Assembly (NCBI GenBank): GCA_038182865.1
Contig: CP116226.1
Location: 1,116,001-1,180,000 of the forward strand
Source of the DNA: Microbacterium enclense
Lineage (GTDB): Bacteria; Actinomycetota; Actinomycetes; Actinomycetales; Microbacteriaceae
Reading direction: 5' to 3'
DNA length: 64,000 nt
Shown: one piece after another, positions 34,149-42,190 of the stretch
Position numbering within the stretch: the stretch's first letter is position 1
Layout of the letters: each line of letters starts with the position of its first letter
Position numbers and translations under genes: made by a program
Notes under the pieces: model-generated
What the model was told of the DNA's origin: nothing
Seen by the model: the letters and a program-made list of their open reading frames with translations, nothing else
Databases searched by the model: none

Positions 34149-35617
34149 CGGACCACCGCGGCCGTCGGCGTCGACGTCACGGTCTTGGACGTGTACCCGG
34201 TCTTCGCTCCCGTGACCGCGACGGTGATCTTCGCGCCGCGCTGAGCGGCGGTCGGGGTGAACGACGCCGAGGTCGCCCCACCGATCTTCGTCCCGTTCGC
34301 GAACCACTGATACCTCAGGGTCGACCCGTTCGTCCAGGTTCCGGGGATCGCCGTGAGCGGCGTGCCGATACGGGCGGTGCCACGGATCGTGGGAACGGGA
34401 GAGGTCAGGATGCCGACGGCCACCGCCGCCGTGGGCTTCGACGTCCTGGACACCGAGGTGTAGCCCGCGAGCTTTCCCGTCACCGTGACGGTGATGGTCT
34501 TGCCCTTCAGTGCAGCGCTCGGGGTGAACGACGCGGCGGTAGCCCCCCGTACCGCCGCGCCGTCGGCGGACCACTGATAGCTCAGCGTCGCGCCTCTCGC
34601 CCATGCCCCCGTTTTGACCGTCAACGCGCGTCCGACCCGGGCGGTACCCGAGATGGTCGGCGTCGACGAGGCGAGCTTCGGGGCCGCGGCCGCGGCCCAA
34701 TCGAAAGTCAGACGCGTGAACGACCACACGCCGATGGAGACGGTTGCCGCGCGGGCGGGGTCGCTCGTCCCCTTCGCCGTCCCGTCGTAGTAGACGACCC
34801 GACCGTCGGTGTACTGCGCGCGTACGGTCACCTTCGTCCCCGCGGGACGGACGGTCTCGTTGTAGACCCCTCCGAGTCCGCCCCCGATGAGGGAGAGGTC
34901 CGTCTCGGCCTTCGTGGAGACATCCGTCGCCACGACACGCAGACGGCGCATGTCGACCGTCTCATCGAACATGAGCAGCTCGGTCGCGAGGCCCCCGCGC
35001 GCCACGCTGTAATCGATCGTGATGCCCGAGACGCTCTTGGCCGTCGCGTCGACGGCGATCTCGTACGGGGTGGGGGCGAACCATCCGTCCGGCAGCTCCA
35101 TCCGGCTGAAGAGCGTGTACTTCGCGCCCGGGACATTCGAAATGCGGAACGTTCCCGCCTTCGGGTCGTACTGCACCTTGGCATCCGGGACGGGCACGCC
35201 ACCGGCGGGAGTCGCGGAGACGACGACCGCCGACCGCTGCGCGGCCGTGGTGCGCGTGTCGAAGATCACCCGACCGCTGATCGTGACGGTCTTCGCCGCC
35301 GCCGAATCGCCCGTCTCAACCGGTGATGTCGGGACCGGGGCCGTCTCGACCGGGGTCGGGAGCGGAGCCGGCGCCGAGGAGGCCGTGGCCGACGGTGTCG
35401 GGGCGGGCGAGGTGGTCGTCACCGGAGGGACGGATGCCGTCGGCCCCGACGGCGTGGGGCCGAGAGCCGTGGGCGCGGGGCTGGACGCCGGCGTGGGAGC
35501 CGGGGTCTCGGCGGAGGCGGTCGCGGGAGCGGTGGTGACGATCCCTGCCACGAGAACGGCGGTGACGCCGAGGCCGACCGCGGCGCCGGCGCGCGCGAGT
35601 CCCGAGAAGAGCGACAT
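34145..35617 (-). CDS. secreted protein with Ser/Thr/Pro-rich region and two Ig-like repeats
   Basis: The ~490-residue protein has a signal peptide (residues ~1-37, ending ATASA), then ~70 residues rich in Pro, Thr, Ser and Ala. A ~180-residue carboxypeptidase-regulatory-like region follows (KTVTISGRVIFDTRTT; FRISNVPGAKYTLF). The C-terminus carries two ~85-residue repeats with the pattern PxIxGTARxGxxLT...YQWxxxG...GATxASFTP...GYTS, common in actinobacterial surface proteins. ATG 35617 is chosen because AAGG lies 6 nt upstream; ATG 35623 is the alternative. There is no sortase signal. Its stop overlaps the convergent MFS stop by 4 nt. Adhesion or polymer binding is possible. Confidence 0.8.
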   Translation of the reverse strand: MSLFSGLARAGAAVGLGVTAVLVAGIVTTAPATASAETPAPTPASSPAPTALGPTPSGPTASVPPVTTTSPAPTPSATASSAPAPLPTPVETAPVPTSPVETGDSAAAKTVTISGRVIFDTRTTAAQRSAVVVSATPAGGVPVPDAKVQYDPKAGTFRISNVPGAKYTLFSRMELPDGWFAPTPYEIAVDATAKSVSGITIDYSVARGGLATELLMFDETVDMRRLRVVATDVSTKAETDLSLIGGGLGGVYNETVRPAGTKVTVRAQYTDGRVVYYDGTAKGTSDPARAATVSIGVWSFTRLTFDWAAAAAPKLASSTPTISGTARVGRALTVKTGAWARGATLSYQWSADGAAVRGATAASFTPSAALKGKTITVTVTGKLAGYTSVSRTSKPTAAVAVGILTSPVPTIRGTARIGTPLTAIPGTWTNGSTLRYQWFANGTKIGGATSASFTPTAAQRGAKITVAVTGAKTGYTSKTVTSTPTAAVVR

Positions 35618-35664
35618 GGGCATCCTTGGAGTCGAGGCCCCAGGATCGGGCCCACGTGCTCGTC

Positions 35665-35670
35665 ACGCTA
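35665..35670 (-). promoter_or_regulatory. -10 box of the secreted Ig-repeat protein gene
   Basis: On the minus strand this reads TAGCGT and implies a leader of about 40 nt before the ATG at 35617, consistent with use of the AAGG ribosome site. Confidence 0.35.
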
Positions 35671-35706
35671 GAGATTCCGCCCGCTCGGAATCGGCCCGAA
35701 CGGTAT

Positions 35707-35747
35707 TTCCGAACGATTCCGAACAGCCCCGCGGCGCGACCGCGGGG
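35707..35747. repeat. direct repeats and hairpin in the nucS promoter region
   Basis: TTCCGAAC occurs at 35707-35714 and 35717-35724, one helical turn apart. It is followed by a perfect 8-bp hairpin: CCCCGCGG (35727-35734), loop CGCGA, CCGCGGGG (35740-35747). These sit directly upstream of the nucS -10 box and may bind a regulator of either divergent gene. Confidence 0.5.
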
Positions 35748-35751
35748 CGAT

Positions 35752-35757
35752 TAGGCT
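35752..35757 (+). promoter_or_regulatory. -10 box, leaderless start of nucS
   Basis: TAGGCT ends 6 nt before the GTG at 35764. Confidence 0.55.
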
Positions 35758-35763
35758 CGTCGG

Positions 35764-36459
35764 GTGCGTCTCGTCATCGCCCGTTGCTCCGTCGATTACA
35801 CCGGCCGTCTCAACGCGCATCTTCCCCTCGCCACCCGTCTGCTCGTGCACAAGGGTGACGGCTCGCTGCTCGTGCATTCCGATGGCGGCTCTTACAAGCC
35901 GCTGAACTGGATGAGCCCGCCCTGCAGCCTCGTCCTCGAGGATCCCGACGAAGCCGACGTCGAAGACGGCGTCGTCGAGCGCTGGCGGGTCACGCACGCC
36001 AAGACCGGCGATGCCCTTCTCGTCCGCATCCACGAGGTGATCCACGACACCGCCCATGACCTGGGTGTCGATCCGGGTCTCATCAAGGACGGCGTCGAAG
36101 CCGACCTGCAGCGCCTGCTCGCGGAGCAGGTGTCGGTCGTCGGTGAAGGTCTGACGCTCGTCCGCCGCGAGTACCCCACCGCGATCGGTCCGGTCGACCT
36201 GCTGCTGCGCGACGACAACGGCGGCACGGTCGCCATCGAGGTCAAACGCCGCGGCGACATCGACGGCGTGGAGCAGCTCACCCGCTACCTCGAGCTGCTC
36301 AACCGCGACCCCCTGCTCGCGCCGGTCATCGGCGTGTACGCCGCCCAGGAGATCAAACCCCAGGCCCGCGTGCTCGCCACAGACCGCGGCATCCGGTGCC
36401 TCACCCTCGACTACGACGAGATGAAGGGCATCGATTCCGGGGCTCCGCGCCTGTTCTGA
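35764..36459 (+). CDS. nucS: mismatch-specific endonuclease NucS (EndoMS)
   Basis: NucS makes double-strand cuts at mismatches and provides mismatch repair in actinobacteria that lack MutS/MutL. The 231-residue product has the N-terminal DNA-binding half and a C-terminal PD-(D/E)XK nuclease with Asp145 (IGPVDLLL) and Glu159/Lys161 (VAIEVKRRG). It ends in the sliding-clamp-binding tail RLF. The length matches the family. The GTG start is leaderless-type. An unknown small gene follows 12 nt downstream and may be co-transcribed. Confidence 0.96.
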   Translation: MRLVIARCSVDYTGRLNAHLPLATRLLVHKGDGSLLVHSDGGSYKPLNWMSPPCSLVLEDPDEADVEDGVVERWRVTHAKTGDALLVRIHEVIHDTAHDLGVDPGLIKDGVEADLQRLLAEQVSVVGEGLTLVRREYPTAIGPVDLLLRDDNGGTVAIEVKRRGDIDGVEQLTRYLELLNRDPLLAPVIGVYAAQEIKPQARVLATDRGIRCLTLDYDEMKGIDSGAPRLF

Positions 36460-36471
36460 CGGCCACGACCC

Positions 36472-36846
36472 GTGAGTGAGTACCTCGCCGCGTTCCGGCG
36501 CAGCGACCTGCGCTGGGAGGGGGAAGCAGACGGCATCGTCGAGTACGGCTGCGACCTCTTCCCCGGCGAGGATCGCGAGGTGGGCGTGTGGGTGAGCGGC
36601 CACGATCGGGCCTCGATCGACGCCGAGATCGTGCCGCTCGCCGAGAAGGCACTCGCCGATCTGGACAGCCTCGTCGACCTCGTGCCCCGTCCTCCTTCTC
36701 ACCTCGCCGCGATCGCGGTCTCACCGGGGCGCGTGGCCTTGACCTTCTGGGAAGACGGCGTGAACAACGAATTCACCGCGTTGTTCTCTCCCCCACCCTC
36801 CGAGAGCGCGCCGCGGTGGTCTTTCGACGGCTTCGGCGCGACCTGA
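36472..36846 (+). CDS. hypothetical protein
   Basis: This 124-residue soluble, acidic protein of unknown family has no signal peptide or membrane segment. Visible segments are EYLAAFRRSDLRWEGEADGIVEYGCDLF and ALTFWEDGVNNEFTALF. It starts with GTG 12 nt after nucS, so co-transcription is likely. Coding character is supported by high third-position GC and the tight fit between nucS and the next promoter. No function is proposed. Confidence 0.65.
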   Translation: MSEYLAAFRRSDLRWEGEADGIVEYGCDLFPGEDREVGVWVSGHDRASIDAEIVPLAEKALADLDSLVDLVPRPPSHLAAIAVSPGRVALTFWEDGVNNEFTALFSPPPSESAPRWSFDGFGAT

Positions 36847-36918
36847 CCGGACAGCTCAGCGCGTCCTCGCTCCCGCGGGTGACGGTCGCGCCCTGACGCT
36901 CGCGTCCGATCCCGCCGG

Positions 36919-36924
36919 TAGCGT
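36919..36924 (+). promoter_or_regulatory. -10 box, leaderless start of the HAD gene
   Basis: TAGCGT ends 6 nt before the ATG at 36931. Confidence 0.5.
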
Positions 36925-36930
36925 GGACGT

Positions 36931-37644
36931 ATGCCCGTGCGCTCCCCCTTCTCCTGTGTCCTGTGGGATGTCGACGGCACGCTCGTCGACGCGTCCGAAG
37001 GGATCCTCCGCCGGCTGACCATCACCCTCGAGCACTTCGGGCGCACTCCCCCGACACGCGGCGAGCTCTCGCGCTGGATCGGTCCGCCGATGTTCGAGTC
37101 GTTCCAGGTCAACGTCGGCATGACCGCCGAGCAGTCGACCGAAGCCGTCGCGTTCTACCGGGGCTTGAACAAGAGCGAGGGCTACACGGTCAGCGCGAAG
37201 CTGTATCCCGGCGTCGCCGACCTCGTGCACGACCTCCACGCCGCCGGGGTCCCCCAGTCCACCGCGAGCTCGAAGCCCGAGGTGCAGGTCGTGGCACTGA
37301 TGGACCACTTCGGTCTCGCACCAGACCTCGAGGCCATCGTGGGCGCCTCTCTCGACGAACGCAGCCTCAGCGCCAAGTCCGACATCGTGCGCGAGGCGCT
37401 CCGCCGCCTCGAAGCCACCGGTGTCGACACCTCTCGTCCCGTCCTCATCGGCGATCGGCATCACGACGTCGAGGGTGGACAGGATGCCGAGGTGCCGGTG
37501 GTCTTCGTGCGCTGGGGGTTCAGTTGGCCCTACGAGGCCGACGGCGCACAGGCCGCGGTCGATGACGTCGACCAGTTGCGCGCCCTTCTGCTCGTCGCGG
37601 ACGACGTCGCCGACGGCACCGAGAGCGTCGTCGCCGGTGTCTGA
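36931..37644 (+). CDS. HAD family hydrolase (phosphoglycolate phosphatase-like)
   Basis: The 237-residue HAD phosphatase has motif I LWDVDGTLVDA, motif II around STASSKP, a Lys near LSAKSDIV, and motif III/IV LIGDRHHDVEGG. The cap (residues ~20-90) is of the helical C1 type, as in Gph, PpaX and the 5'-nucleotidase-like group. The substrate is probably a small phosphorylated metabolite. It ends inside the start of the coiled-coil membrane protein gene (8-nt overlap), which suggests coupled translation. Confidence 0.88.
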   Translation: MPVRSPFSCVLWDVDGTLVDASEGILRRLTITLEHFGRTPPTRGELSRWIGPPMFESFQVNVGMTAEQSTEAVAFYRGLNKSEGYTVSAKLYPGVADLVHDLHAAGVPQSTASSKPEVQVVALMDHFGLAPDLEAIVGASLDERSLSAKSDIVREALRRLEATGVDTSRPVLIGDRHHDVEGGQDAEVPVVFVRWGFSWPYEADGAQAAVDDVDQLRALLLVADDVADGTESVVAGV

Positions 37645-38839
37645 CGTCACGTGGGCGGTCCCCACGGTGCTGGCCATCGTGGGAGCCCTCCTCGTGATCG
37701 CGGTCGTCGTGATCGTCGTCCGCGCCCGTCGGCGGTCTCCCCGCGCCCGCGCGGCCGCTGAGGCCGCCCGCGTCGCCGCCGCGGAGGCACTCCTGCGCCT
37801 CGACGACGCCGCCGCCGAGCTCGACATCGCGTTCGAGGCATCCGGTGCCCAGATCGACGCCGAGTCGACGAACGGCCTGCGCCGGGCGCGCGCGGCGGCC
37901 CTCCGTGCGCGCGACCGTGGCTTCGCGGACCTCGCGGCACTGACGACGTCGACGGAGATCCCCGCGCGACGCCGTCTCGAGGCCGAGAACCTCCGCGCGC
38001 AACTCGACGAGCACCGGGCGCGCATCGATGTCACGCGAGCCGATCTCGTTGCGTGGACGCGCGCCCACGGCACGCCCGCCGAGCGGGTGGAAGCGGCACG
38101 CGCCCGACGCGATGAGGTCGTCCGTACGGCGGGCGACCCCGCTCCCCTGATCGCCGCCCTGCGAGAGCGCTTCGCCGACGACGACTGGGGCGAGGCGGCT
38201 GACGCCGCTCGGGCCGCCGATGAGGCGCTGACCGAGGCCGATGTCGCCCTCGACGCGGCCCGCGCGGCCACCGACCCGACCGAGGTCGACCGTCTCGTGT
38301 ACACCGCGACGGATGCCGTGCGCCGCACCGCGCGTCATCTTCGCGGGGTGGAAGACGCCCACCGCGTCGCCCTGCAGGCCGCCGAGAACGCCGAAAGCGA
38401 GGTCGCGGCCGCCCGCGAGGAGCTCGCCGCGGCCGTCGAGCTGGCCGCCGCGCGCCCCACCGAGTGCGCTCCCGATGCCGCTGCGCGACTGCGCGCCGCC
38501 GCCGCCGACCTCGAGGTGGCCGCGGCGGAGACGGCCCGCCGGCCGCGCGCCGCGATCGAGACGGTGGCTCGCGTCCGTGAGGTGCGTGACGAGGTGTTGG
38601 GCGATGCGCCCAGCCCGCGACGACGCCTCGAAGCCGCGCGCGCCGCGCTCCCGGGAACACTCGCATGCGCGCGGGCCGCTCTCGCCACCGCGGATGCGCG
38701 CCACGACGATCCGTCGATCGACGCGCGCCTGCATCTCGACGGCGCACGCCGCGAGCTCGCCGCAGCCCGCACGGCGACCGATGCGGGTCAGGCCCTCGCG
38801 AACGCCCGCGCGGCGTGGCGGGCAGCTTCCGAGCGCTGA
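37637..38839 (+). CDS. membrane-anchored coiled-coil protein (unknown)
   Basis: The 400-residue protein has one N-terminal helix (PTVLAIVGALLVIAVVVIVV) followed by a basic stop (RARRRSPRARAA). About 360 residues rich in Ala, Arg, Glu and Asp then show strong helical, heptad-like character (for example RRRLEAENLRAQLDEHRARID). The whole cytoplasmic part is predicted to be an extended coiled coil. I do not recognise the family. The GTG at 37637 overlaps the HAD gene by 8 nt. A scaffold or envelope-organising role is a guess based on shape only. Confidence 0.7.
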   Translation: MSDVTWAVPTVLAIVGALLVIAVVVIVVRARRRSPRARAAAEAARVAAAEALLRLDDAAAELDIAFEASGAQIDAESTNGLRRARAAALRARDRGFADLAALTTSTEIPARRRLEAENLRAQLDEHRARIDVTRADLVAWTRAHGTPAERVEAARARRDEVVRTAGDPAPLIAALRERFADDDWGEAADAARAADEALTEADVALDAARAATDPTEVDRLVYTATDAVRRTARHLRGVEDAHRVALQAAENAESEVAAAREELAAAVELAAARPTECAPDAAARLRAAAADLEVAAAETARRPRAAIETVARVREVRDEVLGDAPSPRRRLEAARAALPGTLACARAALATADARHDDPSIDARLHLDGARRELAAARTATDAGQALANARAAWRAASER

Positions 38840-38860
38840 CGGGCACGGGCCCCGGTGCCC

Positions 38861-38866
38861 TATCGT
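38861..38866 (+). promoter_or_regulatory. -10 box, leaderless start of the DUF2156 gene
   Basis: TATCGT ends 7 nt before the ATG at 38874 and favours it over the in-frame GTG at 38865. Confidence 0.5.
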
Positions 38867-38873
38867 GAGCGGC

Positions 38874-40937
38874 ATGGGGGAGAACACCGCAGCCCGTCAC
38901 GTGCTCCAGGTGATGCGTCGCGTGCCGGCCACGCTCGCGGTCGCGGGGCTCCTGCTCGTGGTCGGTGTCGTCGCGGCGGGTCTCTGGACCCCCTTCTCTT
39001 CCTCGGAGATCTTCCCGTCGGTCGCGTACGGTCTGCCGGCGCTGCAGGAGGGGCGGTGGTGGACTCCGATCACCGGCACGTTCTTCATCGACGCGCCCTG
39101 GGTGTATGCGCCGATCCTCATCGGACTCACCGGCATGGCGTACCTCGAGACGCGTCGCTGCTCCCGCGTGGCGGCGGGGTACTTCGCCGCCGGTCAGCTC
39201 GTCTCCGTGCTCGCCTCGGCTCTGTTCCTCTGGGCCGCGGCGTTCCTGCCCTGGCCGTGGGCGCAACAGCAGGCGGATGTTCTCGATGTCGGTCCCTCCG
39301 GCGGAGTCGTCGCGTGCATCGCCGCGGCCATCTCCCTGCTCCCCTCGCCGTGGCGTCTGCGCGCGTGGACCCTGCTCGTGGCAGCGCTGTCGGTGACGCT
39401 GATCTATTGGGGAACGCTGCCCGACCTCGAGCACGCGTTCGCCGTGGCCTTCGTGCTGGTGGTCGATCGGTCTCTGCGTCCACAGCGCGTGTCGGTGCGG
39501 GAACAGCGCCTCATCGCCTTCGTCGTCGTGGGCGCGCTCGGCGTGATCGAGATCCTCACATACCTGAGTCCGACGACCGGCCCCTTCGGCACGTCCGAAC
39601 CGGTGTCGGGATCGTGGGTCGACGTCGCCGTCAACACCGTGCTCGTGCTCGTGGTCGCCACGGGCATCCGACGAGGCCGCCGGTGGGCCTGGGTCATCCT
39701 CGTCGCCTACGCCGCGCTCAACGCCGCCATCGTGCTGCTCCTCGCCGTGCTCGTGCTGCTCAGCGGCGCCCCGGGCGTCGAGGCGTTCCTCGGCGCGGAC
39801 CTCACGATCACCCTCGCGTCGTCACTGCTGTGGACAGTCGCGTTCGTCTATCTCGTGCTCGTGCGTGCCGCGTTCCGTGCTCGCCCGAAGGCAGCCCTGG
39901 GCGACGCGCCCGCCCCGAGCGTCGATGACGTCAAAGACGAACTGCGGCGATCGGGCGGCGGCACCCTCTCCTGGATGACCACGTGGGAGGGAATGTCATA
40001 CGCACGGTTCGGTCGCGGGATCGTGGCCTTCCAACGGCGCTCCGGCGTCGCTCTCGCCCTCGGCGACGCTCTCGGTCCGGAGTCCGTTCGAGCCGACACC
40101 GTGCGATCGTTCATCGACCGCGCCGAGGCGGCCGGGCTCGCGCCCTGCTTCTTCAGCGCAGGTTCGCAGACGCTCGCGGCCGTTCCCGACGACTGGCGGA
40201 GCATCGTCGTCGCCGATGACACGATCGTCGACCTGCCCGGACTGAAGTTCACCGGGAAAGCGTGGGGCGCCGTACGCACGTCGCTGAACCGCGCCGAGCG
40301 CGAGGGCATGACCTTCCGCTTGTCTCACCTCGCCGACGAGACCTGGGGCGTCCGCCAGCAGCTGCGCGCGATCTCCGACAGCTGGGTCGGCGAGAAAGGG
40401 CTGCCCGAGATGGGGTTCACCCTCGGCACCCTGCACGAGGCAGCTGATCCGGAGGTGCGTGTGGCGCTCGCGATCTCACCAGCCGGTGACGTCGACGGCT
40501 TCCTGTCGTGGCTTCCGGTCTACGGCGAGGGGCGCGTGCGCGGCTGGACCCTCGACCTGATGCGACGGCGCGACGGCGGCTTCGGTCCCGTGATGGAGTT
40601 CTTGATCGGGTCGTCGGCGCTGCAGTTCTCCGCCGAAGGCGCCGACGTGATGTCGCTTTCGGGCGCGCCGCTCGCCCACGAGTACGCTCCGGATGCCGGC
40701 CCCATCGCCGATCTGCAGAAGCGTATGGCCACGATGCTCGAGCCCGTGTACGGCTTCGCATCCCTGCACCGCTTCAAGCAGAAGTTCCAGCCGCGCTACG
40801 AGACGATGTACCTGCTCTATCGCGACGAGGCCGACCTCACGCGGATCGGCACGGCGCTTACGCGCGCGTTCCTGCCGCACGCGACCATCAGACAGTTCGC
40901 CGCCGCCGGCGTCGACCTCGTCCGACACGAGGAGTGA
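38874..40937 (+). CDS. DUF2156 (MprF/LysX-like) protein with rhomboid-like membrane domain
   Basis: The 687-residue protein has an N-terminal membrane part and a C-terminal DUF2156 domain (residues ~365-680). DUF2156 is the aminoacyl-transferase fold of phosphatidylglycerol lysyltransferases; segments include GLKFTGKAWGAVRTSLNRAE and RFKQKFQPRYETMYLLYRD. Residues ~20-200 resemble a rhomboid fold: GRWWTPITGTFF at the first loop, GMAYLE, a GxSG-like GPSGG with Ser142, and His187 in LEHAFAVAF. The His and Asn of the usual HxxxN motif are absent. It probably aminoacylates a membrane lipid. An active protease in the same chain is uncertain. Confidence 0.8.
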   Translation: MGENTAARHVLQVMRRVPATLAVAGLLLVVGVVAAGLWTPFSSSEIFPSVAYGLPALQEGRWWTPITGTFFIDAPWVYAPILIGLTGMAYLETRRCSRVAAGYFAAGQLVSVLASALFLWAAAFLPWPWAQQQADVLDVGPSGGVVACIAAAISLLPSPWRLRAWTLLVAALSVTLIYWGTLPDLEHAFAVAFVLVVDRSLRPQRVSVREQRLIAFVVVGALGVIEILTYLSPTTGPFGTSEPVSGSWVDVAVNTVLVLVVATGIRRGRRWAWVILVAYAALNAAIVLLLAVLVLLSGAPGVEAFLGADLTITLASSLLWTVAFVYLVLVRAAFRARPKAALGDAPAPSVDDVKDELRRSGGGTLSWMTTWEGMSYARFGRGIVAFQRRSGVALALGDALGPESVRADTVRSFIDRAEAAGLAPCFFSAGSQTLAAVPDDWRSIVVADDTIVDLPGLKFTGKAWGAVRTSLNRAEREGMTFRLSHLADETWGVRQQLRAISDSWVGEKGLPEMGFTLGTLHEAADPEVRVALAISPAGDVDGFLSWLPVYGEGRVRGWTLDLMRRRDGGFGPVMEFLIGSSALQFSAEGADVMSLSGAPLAHEYAPDAGPIADLQKRMATMLEPVYGFASLHRFKQKFQPRYETMYLLYRDEADLTRIGTALTRAFLPHATIRQFAAAGVDLVRHEE

Positions 40938-40997
40938 CCGGGCGGGAACCGATGTCGTCCCGCCCGACCGGGTGAGTCCGGCGAAGCGGACCCGATG

Positions 40998-41210
40998 TCA
41001 GAGGGGCCGGATGTCCTCGGCCTGCAGGCCCTTCGGGCCCTGCGCGATCTCGAACTCGACGCGCTGGTTCTCTTCGAGCGAGCGATACCCGCCCGACTGG
41101 ATCGCGCTGTAGTGCGCGAAGACGTCCTGACCGCCGTCATCGGGGGCGATGAAGCCGAAGCCCTTCTCCGCGTTGAACCATTTGACCGTGCCCTGCGTGC
41201 TCATCGACAT
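40998..41210 (-). CDS. cold-shock protein, CspA family
   Basis: The ~70-residue single cold-shock domain has RNP1 KGFGFIAPD and RNP2 VFAHYSAI, and TVKWFNAEKG at the start. It binds single-stranded nucleic acid as an RNA chaperone. The ATG at 41210 has GGAAAACGGC upstream; ATG 41204 (two codons later) is also possible. A comparatively AT-rich leader region lies upstream. Confidence 0.95.
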   Translation of the reverse strand: MSMSTQGTVKWFNAEKGFGFIAPDDGGQDVFAHYSAIQSGGYRSLEENQRVEFEIAQGPKGLQAEDIRPL

Positions 41211-41356
41211 GCCGTTTTCCGCTTGAGCCGGCGCCGAGCGCACCGGACTTGCCCCCAAAGTAATGCCCTCGCAAGAACGGGGCGCAAACCCGTGACACAA
41301 ATGTTGCACGTTCCGAAAGACGGGGAAAGAAATGGCAATTCGCCTGAAGCCCATAC

Positions 41357-41393
41357 GACGCCCGGGCTGAGCAGAGCTCGAAGCCCGGGCGTC
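41357..41393. repeat. strong hairpin upstream of csp
   Basis: Two perfect 12-nt arms, GACGCCCGGGCT (41357-41368) and AGCCCGGGCGTC (41382-41393), flank a 13-nt loop. It lies between divergent promoters, where a terminator is not expected. A protein-binding site, a transcript insulator or a small RNA terminator are options. Confidence 0.55.
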
Positions 41394-41520
41394 GACGGAT
41401 CCCCCCGGATATGTCACGCGAGGCGTGACGAGATGACATTACAGCCGCGGATGGCCTCTGCGCGACACGAAAGCTGTGAATATGTAACGCAAAGTCGGAG
41501 TCTGTGATACTCGCGCGACG

Positions 41521-41526
41521 TAAACT
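41521..41526 (+). promoter_or_regulatory. -10 box, leaderless start of the GntR gene
   Basis: TAAACT ends 7 nt before the ATG at 41534. Confidence 0.5.
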
Positions 41527-41533
41527 CCGCGTG

Positions 41534-42142
41534 ATGAGCGCTCCACGGTCCCGGTTCGCCCTCGTCGACGAAGCCTATGCGGCCCTCGGCGAGGCGATCG
41601 TCGACGGGCGTCTGAGGCCGGGAGATCGCCTCCGCGACGTCGAATTGGCGGCTCACATGGGCATCTCGCGAACCCCCGTGCGAGAGGCCCTGCAGAAACT
41701 CGAACGCATCGGTCTCGTCGAGGTCGCGGCCAATCGCTACACGCGTGTCTCCGCCCTGACGGACCGTGCACGTCACGACATGCGCGAGTACGCCGCCCAC
41801 AACATCGCGTCCGCCCTGCGCGTCGCCCTCCCGCGCTGCACCCCCGACGAGCTCGACACTGCTCTTCACCATGTGGATGCCATGCGTGACGCCGCGTCGT
41901 CTCGCGACTACGTCGATGCCGTCCTGGCGTTGTACGCCCTCGCCGTGCGGTGCTCGCACAACGTCGCCTTCCAGAGGACCCTCGAGCAGACCGATCTGGT
42001 TCTGCGCCGCAACCTCGAGGGGTGGCAGAGCGTCGCAGATGACACGCGGACGCCCCTGTTCACCCACCTCCGCACCCAGCTCCGCGAGCGCGACGCCAAC
42101 GGTGCGACGTGGACCTTCCTCGCCCTGCACGGTTTTGCCTGA
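41534..42142 (+). CDS. GntR family transcriptional regulator
   Basis: The 202-residue regulator has a GntR winged helix (EAYAALGEAIVDGRLRPGDRLRDVELAAHMGISRTPVREAL, residues ~10-50) and a ~120-residue all-helical domain like FCD, which binds a metabolite. The metal-binding Asp/His pattern of FCD is only partly visible (HHVDAM, CSHNVAF). The start is the ATG 7 nt after TAAACT. Its target is unknown; the genes on either side do not suggest a pathway. Confidence 0.85.
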   Translation: MSAPRSRFALVDEAYAALGEAIVDGRLRPGDRLRDVELAAHMGISRTPVREALQKLERIGLVEVAANRYTRVSALTDRARHDMREYAAHNIASALRVALPRCTPDELDTALHHVDAMRDAASSRDYVDAVLALYALAVRCSHNVAFQRTLEQTDLVLRRNLEGWQSVADDTRTPLFTHLRTQLRERDANGATWTFLALHGFA

Positions 42143-42178
42143 CCGCGCAAGCTGAGGATCGCGCGCCGTCCCGCGCAG

Positions 42179-42184
42179 TACCGT
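42179..42184 (+). promoter_or_regulatory. -10 box, leaderless start of the GNAT-like gene
   Basis: TACCGT ends 6 nt before the ATG at 42191. Confidence 0.45.
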
Positions 42185-42190
42185 GGCGCC

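Larger units (their letters stand above)
41211..41533. other. intergenic region between csp and the GntR gene (323 bases)
   Basis: No gene is seen. The region is lower in GC than its surroundings. Minus strand: TTGCGC (plus 41279-41284) and TTACTT (plus 41255-41260) could be the csp -35 and -10, spaced 18 bp, giving a leader of about 40 nt. A strong hairpin lies at 41357-41393. Plus strand: TAAACT at 41521-41526 serves the GntR gene. Confidence 0.4.
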
